Made by a program: the position numbers and the translations under genes. Shown here piece after piece: positions 48,489 to 60,545 of a DNA stretch of 64,000 nt. Every line of letters starts with the position of its first letter. Within the stretch, counting starts at the first letter, position 1. The notes under the pieces were generated by a model. It searched no databases, was not told the DNA's origin, and was given only the letters and a program-made list of their open reading frames with translations. This DNA comes from Arbacia lixula. Its lineage: Eukaryota > Echinodermata > Echinoidea > Arbacioida > Arbaciidae. The stretch lies in NCBI GenBank assembly GCA_963669155.1, contig OZ022590.1, positions 894,288-958,287 of the forward strand, written 5' to 3'.

Positions 48489-49515
48489 AACAGGAGAGGG
48501 GAGAGGGGAGAGCGGGAAGGGAAGAGGGGAAGGAATGAAAAGTAGAAGAAAGAGGGGGAGAGGGGGAAGGGAAGGGGGAAGGAGAGGGGAAGGGAAAGGA
48601 AAGTGAATAGGTAGAAGACAGAGAAAGAGAGGGGAGAGAGGGAAGGGAAGGGGGGAAGGAATGAAAAGTAGAAGAAAGAGGGGGAGAGGGGGAAGGGAAG
48701 GGGGAAGGAGAGGGGAAGGGAAAGGAAAGTGAATAGGTAGAAGACAGAGAAAGAGAGGGGAGAGAGGGAAGGGAAGGGGGGAAGGAATGAAAAGTAGAAG
48801 AAAGAGGGGGAGAGGGGGAAGGGAAGGGGGAAGGAGAGGGGGGAAGGAAAGGAAAGTGAATAGGTAGAAGACAGAGAAAGAGAGGGGAGAGGGGGAAGGG
48901 AAGGGGAGAAAGGAATGAAAAGTAGAAGACACAGAGGGAGAGGGGAGAGGGGGAAGGAGAGGGGGAGAAAGGAAAGAAAAGTGAACAGGTAGACGACAGA
49001 GAGGAATGAGGTGAGAAGGAAGGAGAGAGATGAGGGAGGAGCAAAAATAGAAAAAGGAAGAAAAGGGAGAAAAAGGAGAAAAAGTAAAGGAAGAAGATAG
49101 AGAAGTGAGTGGGAGAAATGGGAAGAGAGAATGGAAGGAAAGGGAGGGGGAAGAAGGAAGAAAAGGTTGAAAAGAAGAAAAAATGAAAAAGGAAGAATAC
49201 AGAGCAGGAAGGGAAGAAGGCAAAAGAGAGAAAGGAAGGAAGGAGGGTGAAGGGAGAAAAGTAAGAAGAACAGAAAGGAGGGGGTGAGAAGGAAGAAGAT
49301 AAAGAGGGAGAAGAGTGGGGGAAGGAAAGAAACAAGAAAAAGGGAAAGAGCAGAAGAGAGGAGGGAAAGGGGAAACATGTAGTTGAGAAAGAGAGAAAGA
49401 GAGAAATGAGAGAAAGAAAGGGAAAGAGAGAAAGAAAGAGAAAGAGAGAAGGAAAGAAAGAAGAGAGAGGGGAGAGGGGGCAGAGAGAGACAGGGAAAGA
49501 CACAGACAGAGACAG
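48489..49515. repeat. 1-kb polypurine tract with internal repeats of about 125 bp
   Basis: Nearly all A and G on the + strand. A unit starting 'aggaatgaaaagtagaag' recurs at about 48531, 48657, 48783 and 48911. On the gene's strand it is a very long polypyrimidine tract leading into the acceptor at 48484. The large Ser/Phe/Leu/Pro frames here (up to 454 codons) are artefacts. Confidence 0.93.
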
Positions 49516-52140
49516 AAACAAAAAAAATGGAGAGAAAATACCAATTATGAGAAAAAGGTCAGATAATTGTTGACTAGTTCTGAGGAAATGACCATAACGA
49601 AGACTCACTCACCCACAAAACCGGACTGTTTAACACGCCATGGGAATCATCACTACCTTAAAGCAACGGTGACAGGCTAACATAACGGTGACAAGGTAAA
49701 GAATTTGTCACATTCTAACACTACTTTTAAAAAGAAATTACACAAAAGAAATGCATACAGAATGATCAGAGCTTATCACATTCAAAAGTGAGATGCAAGG
49801 AATGAAATTGGATTAGCCTATTCCTTGTTCATTGGCAAAATACAACAAATTTGACCATATTGCTTTCACACCTTTATGATTGGAGGAGTGGTATGGAGGA
49901 TAGGAGTGAAAGGAAAAAGGTATAGAGAGAGGGAGAGATGGAAGAAGACCAGGAGAGAATCACAAAAGTAAGAGAGATAGCAAAATGAACAAGGGAGATT
50001 GATGTCAGATTTGTGGGTTTAAAAGTGGGTGAAAACTCTCCTAGAAACAAATAACAGATTGCAAGGATTACTTTAATCTTGATCCCAACGATGTATGTTA
50101 AAATGGCATGTGCTACATTCAAGGAAGCAAGGGGAAACATTAAATTCATCAAGGATTTCTTGAAAGATAAGAACGAGGGGAGAACTATGCACAGGGAAGA
50201 CAGAATGAGGTTTGTGTAATGTCTGACTCCAGTAGAAGGAAAAGCCTCAATGGCGGACGCCTGATGATCAATCTTCAGTACAAGGTAACAACAATAAACA
50301 ATGCAGCTGCAGCAAAGATTTCAGTCATCAAATGCTATCAACTCAACAAGCAAGAAAAGCGTATTAACTCTTGGCATACCAGATGCATTATTGATGGTGG
50401 AAAAAAATCCACAAACACGCATAAAGTGTTAGAAAAGACAAATTGCTATTGTTTTGAGTTTTGAGTTGCAGTTTCATCTGATGATGTGAATCTACATACA
50501 CATTCCAGCATCAGAACGAATTAGTATTAATTTAGCACATAGCCTTAGAAACCCATCAAACAAATCTCCCCCATGAAACAATTCTAAGCATCGATCAAAG
50601 CAGCATTCTTTGTTTCAGGCAACTCTACAGGAGGTCCTGATTTCAGCCTCCCCTACGGTCTTAATTTCAAGACATTCTGTGATGAATTAGGAGCCAACTA
50701 GAGCAGAACGGGTCAGCACCCCTCTCTCCATGCACTAGTTCCTCCAGGTACAAAAGGTCACAGACACTCCTAAGACTGACCAAGATTTGTGGATGATGAG
50801 GAAATTTTGCGTCAATACAGGAAAATAAAGTAAATAGCAAACTGGCTCTTGCCATACATAAGACCCACTTGTTTTCTAATTAGTTTCGTGTTTTTGTTAA
50901 TGTAAGAATGTTAATGTAAGACTGTAAGAATGTATGGAAGCCTTCTATGGAAGCCTTGAATTTGATTGGCTGTCAAGCAATGTTACCATTGTAGTTACCA
51001 TTGATGGCAGAGTTACCATTAATGGTAAGTTTTATGCAACAGGGCCCTGACCTGCTTATTAAGAACAGCATGAAAGTAACACGATCATACTTCCTAAATT
51101 GGAAAATTTGAGAAGTAGATACCACTGCACCTCTGTGGCATTAACCACAGGAATATAAAAATTAAATTATCATCATCTTACGTGAAAATAAAGATGGGAT
51201 CTTCATAAACAAATTCCACGCAAGTACTAAAAGCCAGACAATAAATGCATACATTTAAATACTGGTCAGCTAACCAGCTATCAATATGACCGGGATATCA
51301 CCATGCAACTCCGAAGGGGAGTAGGATGTTTGCCAAATGGCCCAGGGGTGCTAGGGAGACACCATTCAGGTGCTAATTTCTTCCTCCCGTCTCTCTCTCT
51401 CTTTCTGAGCACACCTTGCTGCCATAACAAGTAAATTACGGTGTTGTGACTGGGATATAATCTGCTTAAATACTGTGCCTCAGGTAAAGTATGATAATTA
51501 TCAACGAATACGCCCTAATAGTTTGAAGATATATTTTGCTGTAGAATATCTATGGAGTTCCAACCTCGTGCGTGCCTACAGCATGTGGCATACACAAGTA
51601 ATACACACAAATCCCATAGAACAGCATTCTATCTGACACTCAAAGGGTTTATCACTGCTTGAATCATAATACTGAAATCTTCCAAATTTATGATAATGAG
51701 ATTTATATTGCAAACTTACTTTCCTTGAAAACAGATTTCATCAGTAAATCTTTTGCAAATATAGTAAATCATAACCGTTTCCCAATCCGTCAAATCATTT
51801 CCTCTAGTTGAAACATTTAATTACTCAAAATAATGCGAGGGCTTCGGTGAGCTTCCTGCAATACAGAGCAAACTTTGAAGCTATGCCATATCTTTCTGTT
51901 GACCCTTCCACACTTAAACTCAGCCTGATAGTGGCCTACACCTTGGTTAATTAGACCAGTTCATGCAACCTTAACACACATGGTTTGGTTTATCTTCAGG
52001 AAATGGTCTACACAAGGACTTACCGTGGGAAGCTATGTTTGTTACCTGCACTTTTAAGTGTTTGCTATTTTATATGAATTGTTTGTGTGTGTTACTTGTT
52101 CTTACCTACATCAGTGATGTAGACATACACTATGTGCATA

Positions 52141-52367
52141 CACTACAGCTCAAAGGAATTGGCATAGGGAAAGGGAAAGGGAAAAAGGGAAGGAGTCACA
52201 GTTTTAAACTTTATATATTGTTTATTATATCCAGTTGAGCATGAAACATGGTGCTTTTTAGGCTAAAGCATCATGTTTCATTCTGAACCTGGACAAAATA
52301 TACCGCAGTTAAAAAATGCGGCTCCTTCGCTTTCCCTTTCCCTATGCCAATTCCTTTGAGCCGGAGG
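52141..52367. mobile_element. TA-flanked MITE, copy 1
   Basis: Starts 'cactacagctcaaaggaatt', ends 'aattcctttgagccggagg', with TA on both sides. The interior is a hairpin with a purine-rich arm ('gggaaagggaaagggaaaaa') and an inverted 'atgaaacatg' pair. Confidence 0.88.
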
Positions 52368-52483
52368 TATGACCTAAACGGCCAGCTCAGGTAGGCTATC
52401 ATCATGGAATCACTATCCCAGACAAAACAGGAAACGCGCCATAACCGTGTTGTGCATTTCCTTCTCCTTCTCGTCAATTCATG

Positions 52484-52516
<33 letters not shown>

Positions 52517-52899
52517 TCCCCTCAAAGCAAGCCCACTTCTCAAACACAAGTTTCCTCTTATATCACTTGGTTTCCACTTCTAATGTTTTCTTCCAATCAT
52601 TTTGCTGCCATCAATTATATTTTCTTCTACCTCCTCCAGAGAGCAATCATCACTTCACTGACAGAACTGAGATAGGATACCGGACGTATTTGGGAAGCTC
52701 TCAAATGTAAACTATTATTTGCTCACCTCAAGTCTAGACATACATTGGAAGTGGATGTTATATACATGGTGGTATAAAAACAATCAACAAAAATGCATGT
52801 TTTGGGCTAATATTTGTTATCATTCTGAATAATTTTCTTTACCAGAATGCATGTTGAGTTTAATGCACCTTACAAAAAGGCTCCCCTACCTTTGGATGG

Positions 52900-53372
52900 T
52901 CCAACGTTCACCCTGAAGGTAAGTTGGTTTTAAAAACAGCAAAAACATGAGAGAAACATAGAAGTGAAGGTTTGACAAAAATCCATCCCAAGGATAAAAA
53001 GTTACGATCTTTTCAATTTTTTATTTTGTGACGTCATGTGCAAGGTGCTCTCCCATATGTTGTGTGCTCTCTGATTCCAATAAATTGCTCTTTTTCTGCC
53101 TTTGATAAAGGAATATTTTTTTTCTAAGAGGTATGTGTATAAAAATGTGTGTCTAATGATATTTTGCCTTTTGAGAAAATCAACATTTTCAAAAAAAATG
53201 AGTACACAACATACAGGAGAGCATCTCGCACATGACATCACAAAATTAAAACTTCAAAAAACTTAACTTTCTTATCCTTGGACAGATTTTTGTCAAACCT
53301 TTACTCATACCTTTCTTTCATGTGTTTGCTTTCATTGAAACCAACTTATCTTCAAGGTGAACTATCCCTTTA
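52900..53372. mobile_element. Foldback element, about 470 bp, copy B
   Basis: 'gttcaccctgaaggtaagtt' at the left pairs with 'aacttatcttcaaggtgaac' at the right. The interior repeats 'gagcatctcgcacatgacat' as an inverse of 'tgacgtcatgtgcaaggtgc'. Related to 39007-39466. It ends 33 bases before the RhoGEF donor at 53405. Confidence 0.87.
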
Positions 53373-53404
53373 ATGCTGTCTACCCTAGCTTTGAAATGAC
53401 TTAC

Positions 53405-53602
53405 CTTCTGTATTCTTTGGTGTAGCTCAAGAGAGCGTTCCAGCATGGTGCGTCGACTGACGAGCCTCGTCTGCAGGGCGGAGGTTCTCGTCTCCAACTC
53501 AGCACACTTTGGCTGGATGCTGTTCGCTTCCATCGGATACTTCTCGCTCTTCATCAGGTCCTCCCCCGTATGGGTCAACTTGTCGGACCTGTCGAGGGCG
53601 TC
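53405..53602 (-). CDS. MCF2L: RhoGEF exon: spectrin-like coil
   Basis: Acceptor 'ccataaacag', donor CAGAAG|GTAAGT; 66 codons, phase 0. It encodes a helical segment with SIQPKCAELETRTSALQTRL and ERSLELHQRIQK. DBS has 'SIRPKCQELRHLCDQFSAEI' and 'LSKSLELHRRLE' at the same distance. Confidence 0.95.
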
Positions 53603-55539
53603 CTGTTTATGGGGGAAGAGGGAGCAAAGACAGTTCAAAGTTCTGAAGTGCATAACACATAGTTATTGAGCATGTCCCTATGCACTGTAGAGAAAGAGGT
53701 ACAACATACAAGTTAAGACTGGGCCTCAGTAAAAATGCATACTGTTACATTAGATGTTGTATTAGTGCGTCTTTAAAGCGATTTTAAATGTATCAATTGA
53801 ATCAATGTTTTTCTAGTGTTCTGGGAGACTGTTCCACAAGGTTGAGGCAGTGTAAGTAAAGCTAAGTTCACCACACAACCTGGTTAGAACTGGTGGAACA
53901 ACAAACAGTTTTTTTCTTATTAGAACACAAATTTCTATCTGGTGTGTATTGTGATGTTTTAAGAGAAGAGGTCAGTCAAACATTGCCTTTTAAAAATGGC
54001 CCATCTCTCTTACAAACATCTGCAAATTTCATGAAAGTTTCCACATATTTAGCTCATATCTTTGGGATACCAACTGTGAAATTTTATGGTCAGAGGTACT
54101 ATAACTCCCGTAGAATAAATTAAAATCTAACTAGTTTTCCCTGAGATTTGATTATTTCCGTTTACAAAAAAATAAAGTTTGATCAATTATCAAAGATTAT
54201 TTCCTCAAAACCGAATATTATGCTTTGCAGATTCAAGGGAAAGGTTATATACAACTGTAGCCACTCTCTCTCAAAGTCAGGGAACTTTCAGAATTAGGTC
54301 TGCAAAAGGTACGGTTTACCTTTAAAGTAAACCCTTAATGTGCCACTGGTGGCTTATTTCATTATCAATACACGCAAATCCAAAAGAGCAGCGTTTTGTT
54401 TAGCAAACAAGGGTGAATCCAAGATACTTTGCTTATAACTCTGTCAAATGTACAATTTGGGTTTTCAAAATTATCGACTGGGGTTTAGATTTACAGCAAA
54501 AATGGTAACATATCTTTATATAAATCTTAAGGAATGAGGTCAGGATAAATCTAAGTTACAACTTTTGACATGAAGGCAAATTCACACAACACATACATGG
54601 CAAATCAGATATCAATGTGAAATTGAGGAAATTTAGACTTAACTTGACCGTTCCAACCAGTCCAGGCATTTTTAGCAAAACATACACACACAAACCAGAA
54701 AGAAATACTCCTGTAATGTTCCAGCAGTTTATTCAACAAAACAGTCCTCTTGTATTGCTCCACACATTCAGTGCATATCCTACATGAATGAACTGAATAG
54801 CATGCAAATGCAAGCCAACTCCCATTGCTGTGTTATCACAACCAAGCCTTGGTCCTATCCTACTAATGCAGGGCTGTTCCCACTGCCCACTCACTACATG
54901 TGTGTTAACATTGTCAGGCCTTGTTCTCACTGCCAGGTCGAGTTCCTATCCAATGAAGTAAATGCTAATGCAGGTCTGTCCCCACTTCTGCCTATTTCAT
55001 GGGTAATATCACAATCAAGCCTTGTTCTAACTGCCAAGCTTAGTTCCTATCATATGCATTGAATACTAATAAATGGCCTGTTCCCACTGCTAACTCACTA
55101 CATGTGTGTTATCACAGTCAGGCCTTGTTTTGGTTTAGCGCTTCCTCTCCAAAAGCTGATCCATATCTGAAAGGGGAACGTCACATTGATATCAACAACC
55201 CACATCCAGTGTCCACGCCATGATGGCGGCATTGCGCAATGGTGCAATGTTATCACTCTCCTCCTGGCGAGAGGAAAACAGAGGGAAGGAGAAACTCTGG
55301 TGGCGTCCATGCTAATCTGAAAGCACTGACAGGTTGCAGATCTGAGTATGAACATGTAACAAGCACCTGTCAGGAACAAGATAAGGTGCAATCAAATTAT
55401 GTACTTTTAAAGAAATACACTACAAACATGTATCACATCAAAGTCCTCTTTATTTCATACTGAGGAGTTTACTGAGATGTGAGATCTTGTGTCTAGCACT
55501 GGTTGGGTGTAATGCAGTGACCCAAGGAGAAGGTGGATA

Positions 55540-56030
55540 GAAGAAGAAGAAGAAGAAGAAGAAGAAGAAGAAGAAGAAGAAGAAGAAGAAGAAGAAGAAG
55601 AAGAAGAAGAAGAAGAAGAAGAAGAAGAAGAAGAAGAAGAAGAAGAAGAAGAAGAAGAAGAAGAAGAAGAAGAAGAAGAAGAAGAAGAAGAAGAAGAAGA
55701 AGAAGAAGAAGAAGAAGAAGAAGAAGAAGAAGAAGAAGAAGAAGAAGAAGAAGAAGAAGAAGAAGAAGAAGAAGAAGAAAAAGAAGAAAAAGAAGAAGAA
55801 GAAGAACAAGAAGAAGATGAAGAAGAAGAAGAAGAAAAAGAAGTAGAAGAAGTAGAAGAAGAAGAAGAAGAAGAAGAAGAAGAAGAAGAAGAAAAAGAAG
55901 TAGAAGAACAAGAAGAAGAAGAAGAAGAAGAAGAAGAAGAAGAAAAAGAAGAAGTAGAAGAAGAACAAGAAGAAGAAGAAGAAGAAGAAGAAGAAGAGGA
56001 GGAGGAGGAGGAGGGGAGAGAAGAAGGAGA
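55540..56030. repeat. GAA/TTC triplet expansion
   Basis: An uninterrupted (GAA) run of 240 bases, 80 units, at 55540-55779, then about 250 bases of GAA with AAA, CAA, TAG, GAT and GAG interruptions. It lies in the intron from about 75 bases after the donor at 56107. All long frames through it (poly-Phe, poly-Leu, poly-Arg) are artefacts. Confidence 0.98.
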
Positions 56031-56106
56031 AAAAAAAAGGACAAGAGCAAAAAGAAAGAGCAGGAGGAGAAGAAGATGACGACTACAGAAATAAAAACTT
56101 CTTTAC

Positions 56107-56226
56107 CTGGCTTTCTATTTCCAGTCCTGAATGTCTTTCTAAGTATTTGTTGCATTCCTCCACCGAGTTGCCTATACTGCCCTCTAAGTTGATCTTCTCT
56201 GCAATGTTGTCAATGAGTAATAGAAC
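56107..56226 (-). CDS. MCF2L: RhoGEF exon: spectrin-like coil
   Basis: Acceptor 'atttctttcag', donor AGCCAG|GTAAAG; 40 codons, phase 0. It reads VLLLIDNIAEKINLEGSIGN, then SVEECNKYLERHSGLEIESQ. The IGNS motif followed by a heptad-like helix lines up with 'TDIGNSLAHVEHLLRDL' in DBS. Confidence 0.93.
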
Positions 56227-58055
56227 CTGAAAGAAATAAAGGCAAAAACCAATGATAATCATTAATAACAACAAAACAATTTTCACAGAACTGATTGATG
56301 AAACTATTGCATTGTTTCATTTTGCACAAGTAATCATCATCACAAAATATTCTTGTTACATTTTATTAAACTGAAGGAAGTCAGTCTCATTTGATTATCT
56401 AACAGTTTTGTTGTTCCTTCCATTTGAATACATAAATATGAAGATATGTATAGATTTATTTGCATTTATGTAGCCTTTTTTTCACACAGGATAACCCTGT
56501 CAGTGGGCTTGCAGTGTTCTCCCTGGAGGCCCTGTGTACAAATGATACAACAATACATAAGAAGATAAACATGGCTACTGATAATCGTTTGTCTCGCAAT
56601 GTAAGGTAAACGGAATCGGTAACATATTTAGCATAACATAAACATGATTACACAACATAATGCTTATAGTAAGGCTATAAACCAAGATATGAAGTAAATG
56701 TACTTCATTATATCCTCTTGATATGATAAAACAAAATGCATTTCTTCCTACACATTGATGAAGAATATTTTCCAACTGTTAAGGAGTTTAAATAAAAGTG
56801 TTTGTTTTTTTAATCTAGCTGCTGTACTGATGTATGCACTAGCTGCAGTGAATAGCATATGACTGAAAGAAAATAAAACAACTACCACCTCTGGAAAGGA
56901 GACTAACAGGAATTAGCATGGCGACAAGAAGGCTGATCATCTTCATAAAATCTGACAACTTTAAAAAAAATCTTCCTCAATCATCTATCACCGTTGGAGA
57001 CAGGAAAAAGTCATCGGATCTATTGAATTATCGCTGGCTAATTATGACCACTGACTGCAGGTAGCGAGCCCAGATTATAGTCTGCTAACTTAGGTACCTT
57101 CTCCCAAATTGCCTTACATGAAATGCATTAATAATATTGAAAATAACACTATAATCATAAATATAATCATAATGTCAAAACATGTTTTTGACCGAACTTG
57201 CTACTGAAACCTTTTTTGTACTTTGGGGTATGTTGAGCTCAGTTTTATCTAATTTATTCCAGGTTTGTTTCAGTCTTCTCATCATTATGGGCGCATGATA
57301 TTAAGCTAGACAGGAAAGTGATTACATAACAGGGCAGCTTGTTCATTACAGTTGCATCCTTCATTCAAACGAGGGCATTTAATTTCTAGCTTATTTACAA
57401 GCCTGATGTTACATTATCATAATTTTTAGTAGTATGAGTAGTGCGGTTCGGAGAAGTAGGAATAGTAATACAAGTATGTAGTAAAAAAAATAGAACAAGT
57501 AGTTATTGTGTAATAATATTTATTTCAACATTAAATGTAGTTAATACAATCATAAGATATTGACAAAATCAATATCATTGAAACTATTGTAACTTACATT
57601 TTTTTGCAAAAGTAAGTGCCATGATAGCAATATGCAATACTTAAATCTGTTTGTCTGTTTCCATGATAGAAAGTTACCATTAATAAATGGCAATTGTTGG
57701 AAACCAATGGGACATCTCTCTAATTCCATCCATGAATTAATCTGCAAAAATAACAAATAATTATCCATGAAGTAGCAACGTTACATTTACTTATTCCCTT
57801 TAAACATAAGCCACCTGTACTATCCATATCACATCGCGACTATATCGCTAGCTCATTTCCTTGATTGCTCGTATCTAATCAGCCTTTGTCTAGTTCCTGT
57901 ACAAACCATCTCCCTATTGTCTCTCCACAAAATATTCAATTTGGTGAACAAACACACATTCCACTGAGGAATCACAAATACAAAAAAAGCGAGAGAATAT
58001 AAGCCTTGGGTTTTAGTTCTTAAGTATTGTGCTATTATCATAAACCAACTGGTAG

Positions 58056-58170
58056 CCAGGGGCCATATTCATGAAAGCTTACTAGCCTAGTTGGTTACTA
58101 CAATGCATGCATTTTGATGCACTTTAGTAACTAACTAGGCTTAGTAAGGTTTCATGAATATGGCCCCTGG
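58056..58170. mobile_element. Short foldback element, copy B
   Basis: Opens 'ccaggggccatattcatgaa' and closes 'ttcatgaatatggcccctgg', an exact inverse of 20 bases. It is the same family as 41826-41938. It appears to sit inside another repeat (see findings). Confidence 0.92.
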
Positions 58171-59754
58171 TGGATAGTTTTGCTGCCAGGTAAGCAGTAG
58201 ATTGCAGGGTCAAGTCCCTGAATCATTTTCCCTTCTCTGCTCATTTTTCTCTAAGATTGATGAAGCAATCTTATTACTATGGAGAGCACGAGCAAAAAAA
58301 AGAGATCCTCTCCAACCATCTCTCACTTTACATTGACCACACCAAATATTCTTTGGTTAAGTACAAATGAATAGATGTAGCCAGATCCAACTGTTTTGTT
58401 GTGAGATGAAACCTTGCTAGCTGCTTGTCAATTTCTGTGCTTTCAATTGTTAAAGTTAAACAGAAAATCCATAATATTTCTGCCATAAATAACAATAATT
58501 GTAATTTTTTTCCACTGATCACAACCCACACTCAGTGGTTAAGTACAAACAATAGCTGCCATCTTATCTTAAAAAGGATCAAATGCTATGTTGCAAAAGA
58601 AAAAATGCTACTTGACTCCCAATTTCCATTATTTCAATCATTCAAATTGAAGGGAAAAAAATTAATATTCCTGACATGTTTTATAAGTTACAATGAGTAT
58701 GCCATGTTTATGTAATGCATTTATTCATCAGCTGGTTCCAAAATACAGACACATCTACCTTATTTTACTTATTGCAAACCTTTCTCCTGTCTTTGCCATT
58801 GTAAGTGTACAATGTGTTTACCTATTTACATCAGTTTAAGTTAACAAACTCAATTGACACCCATCATAGCTCCTTAAGTGGGTCACCCTTCAGCAGTAAG
58901 CCTACACAGAACTAATTTAATCACCCTCGGGCGCCATAGGTATTTCTTCCGTCTAAACCTCTAAACCAAAATAACCCACACCACTTAATTCATTAACATC
59001 ACTTCATCTAGACTCTCTCCCAGATACATTAGTTGTGATGTGCTTGTAATCCACTGACCTACATATATGAGCATGCATATTAACATGGATTCCACATGTA
59101 TCCAGTGGCTGGGGAAGAGTCTAATCAATGGCGTAATCAAGGTTTCCTCTGTAGCACTGGAGAATTATCGCCAATAGGTGGCGCACTTTCAGAAAGGTTT
59201 AAGGGCTTCATGTGATGATGAGTAATGGTTATCACAGTTGCAACCTACATTCAAATGTAGAATTTAGGCATGAATGTTGAAAAAGTATGAAAATGGATGT
59301 AAAATCATCTTTCTGATTACTCTGCGTGTACCAGTAGTACAATGCAACCTGTTTACGTTTTTTCTGTTTTCTGTTTCCCAGAATAATGTTCCTTGTTGAA
59401 ACGGTTGCAGTTCGATATTCCGAAGTTCATTCCGAAGGTTCGTAATTCTGAAACAAGTAAATTGCCTATACCTCGATGCTCGTTAGTTTGAAAACGAAAA
59501 GGGTTCGTTAATCCAAGCATTTGTCGCGTAATGTTCAGAATAATGAATCTTCGGAATAACAAGTTGTTGCTGGTTGATTTTAGGCGCGTGTTCAATCACA
59601 CCAGATTATGTACGCTTCCCGTTGAAACATATATTAACTAAACTTGTATGGCCCTACTGGTTAGTAGATAAGGTCCACCTGTTTTTAAAAGACTGCATTT
59701 ATTGCCTTTATTGTGGGTTTGCCTTAGATACAGGTTTTCATTATACTTCCACAG

Positions 59755-59991
59755 CACTCCAGCTCAAAGGAATTAGCATAGGGATCAAGGGAAAGGGAAG
59801 AAAGGGAAGGACCCGCAGTTTTAAACCGTGGTATATTTTGTCCAGTTCAGCATGAAACATGATGCTTAAGCCTAAAAAGCAATGAACATGTTTCATGCTG
59901 AACTGGGTAAAATATACCACGGTTCAAAACTGCAGCTCCTCCCTTTTCTTCCCTTTTCCTTTACCCGTGCCAATTCCTTTGAGCTGTAGTG
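59755..59991. mobile_element. TA-type MITE, copy 2
   Basis: Starts 'cactccagctcaaaggaatt', ends 'aattcctttgagctgtagtg' followed by TA. The interior has the inverted 'gtggtatattttgtcc' arms. Confidence 0.88.
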
Positions 59992-60288
59992 TACAAACAA
60001 TCCTCCTCTGCATTGTTGTGCTCTAGCTGTAACCAGGGTTTCTATGGACAATTTCACACAGTCAAACACCTCACAGTATATATAAACAAAGGCCACTTGT
60101 AATAATAGCCATAAACTCCCCACATTTAGGAGACTGTGCTATTAATAAGACAGCTTACACACCCTCACACCCACTAACAGTGTGAGTAATGTAGCCGCCA
60201 CTTTGCCTTGAACTTCAAGTTGCCCAGACATATGGGTTACAGAGAGGCCCAGTGCAGGGTTGCTAGACAGACAGAACCTGTTTTTCTC

Positions 60289-60545
60289 TCACAGCCCCAC
60301 ACATACAATCTGCTGTATGTGTCACATAGGACCAGCTTTCCTCACGCAGCCCCACACATACAATCTGCTGTAAGTGTTACATAGGACCAGCTTTCCTCAC
60401 ACAGCCCCACACATACAATCTGCTGTAAGTGTTACATAGACCTGCGTTTCTCACGCAGTCCCACACATAGAAACTGCTGTAAAGATCACATAGACCTGCG
60501 TTTCTCACGCAGCCCCACACATACAATCTGCTGTCAGTATTACAT
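60289..60545. repeat. 54-55-bp minisatellite, about 5 units
   Basis: Units built on 'cagccccacacatacaatct' and 'gctgtaagtgttacatagg'. The phrase 'aatctgctg' or its variant occurs at about 60308, 60362, 60417, 60471 and 60525. A minus-strand frame reads repeated LYVWGCVRNAGL; I see no sign that it is protein. Confidence 0.92.

Noticed and set aside
48456-49608. Frames of 299, 362 and 454 codons rich in Ser, Phe, Leu and Pro
   Set aside because: They read the polypurine/polypyrimidine intron tract. Only the last part of one (48292-48483) is the real exon.
55450-56155. Long frames of poly-Phe, poly-Leu and poly-Arg
   Set aside because: They are the three readings of the GAA/TTC repeat; no conserved protein on either side except the true exon at 56107-56226.
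57550-57768. Minus-strand frame after an acceptor-like 'tttttgcag' (INSWMELERCP)
   Set aside because: The exons on both sides join in phase 0 and align to DBS without a gap; this would insert unrelated residues.
60289-60545. Possible CRISPR array
   Set aside because: Repeated units are contiguous with no unique spacers, and the window is clearly from an animal-type genome.
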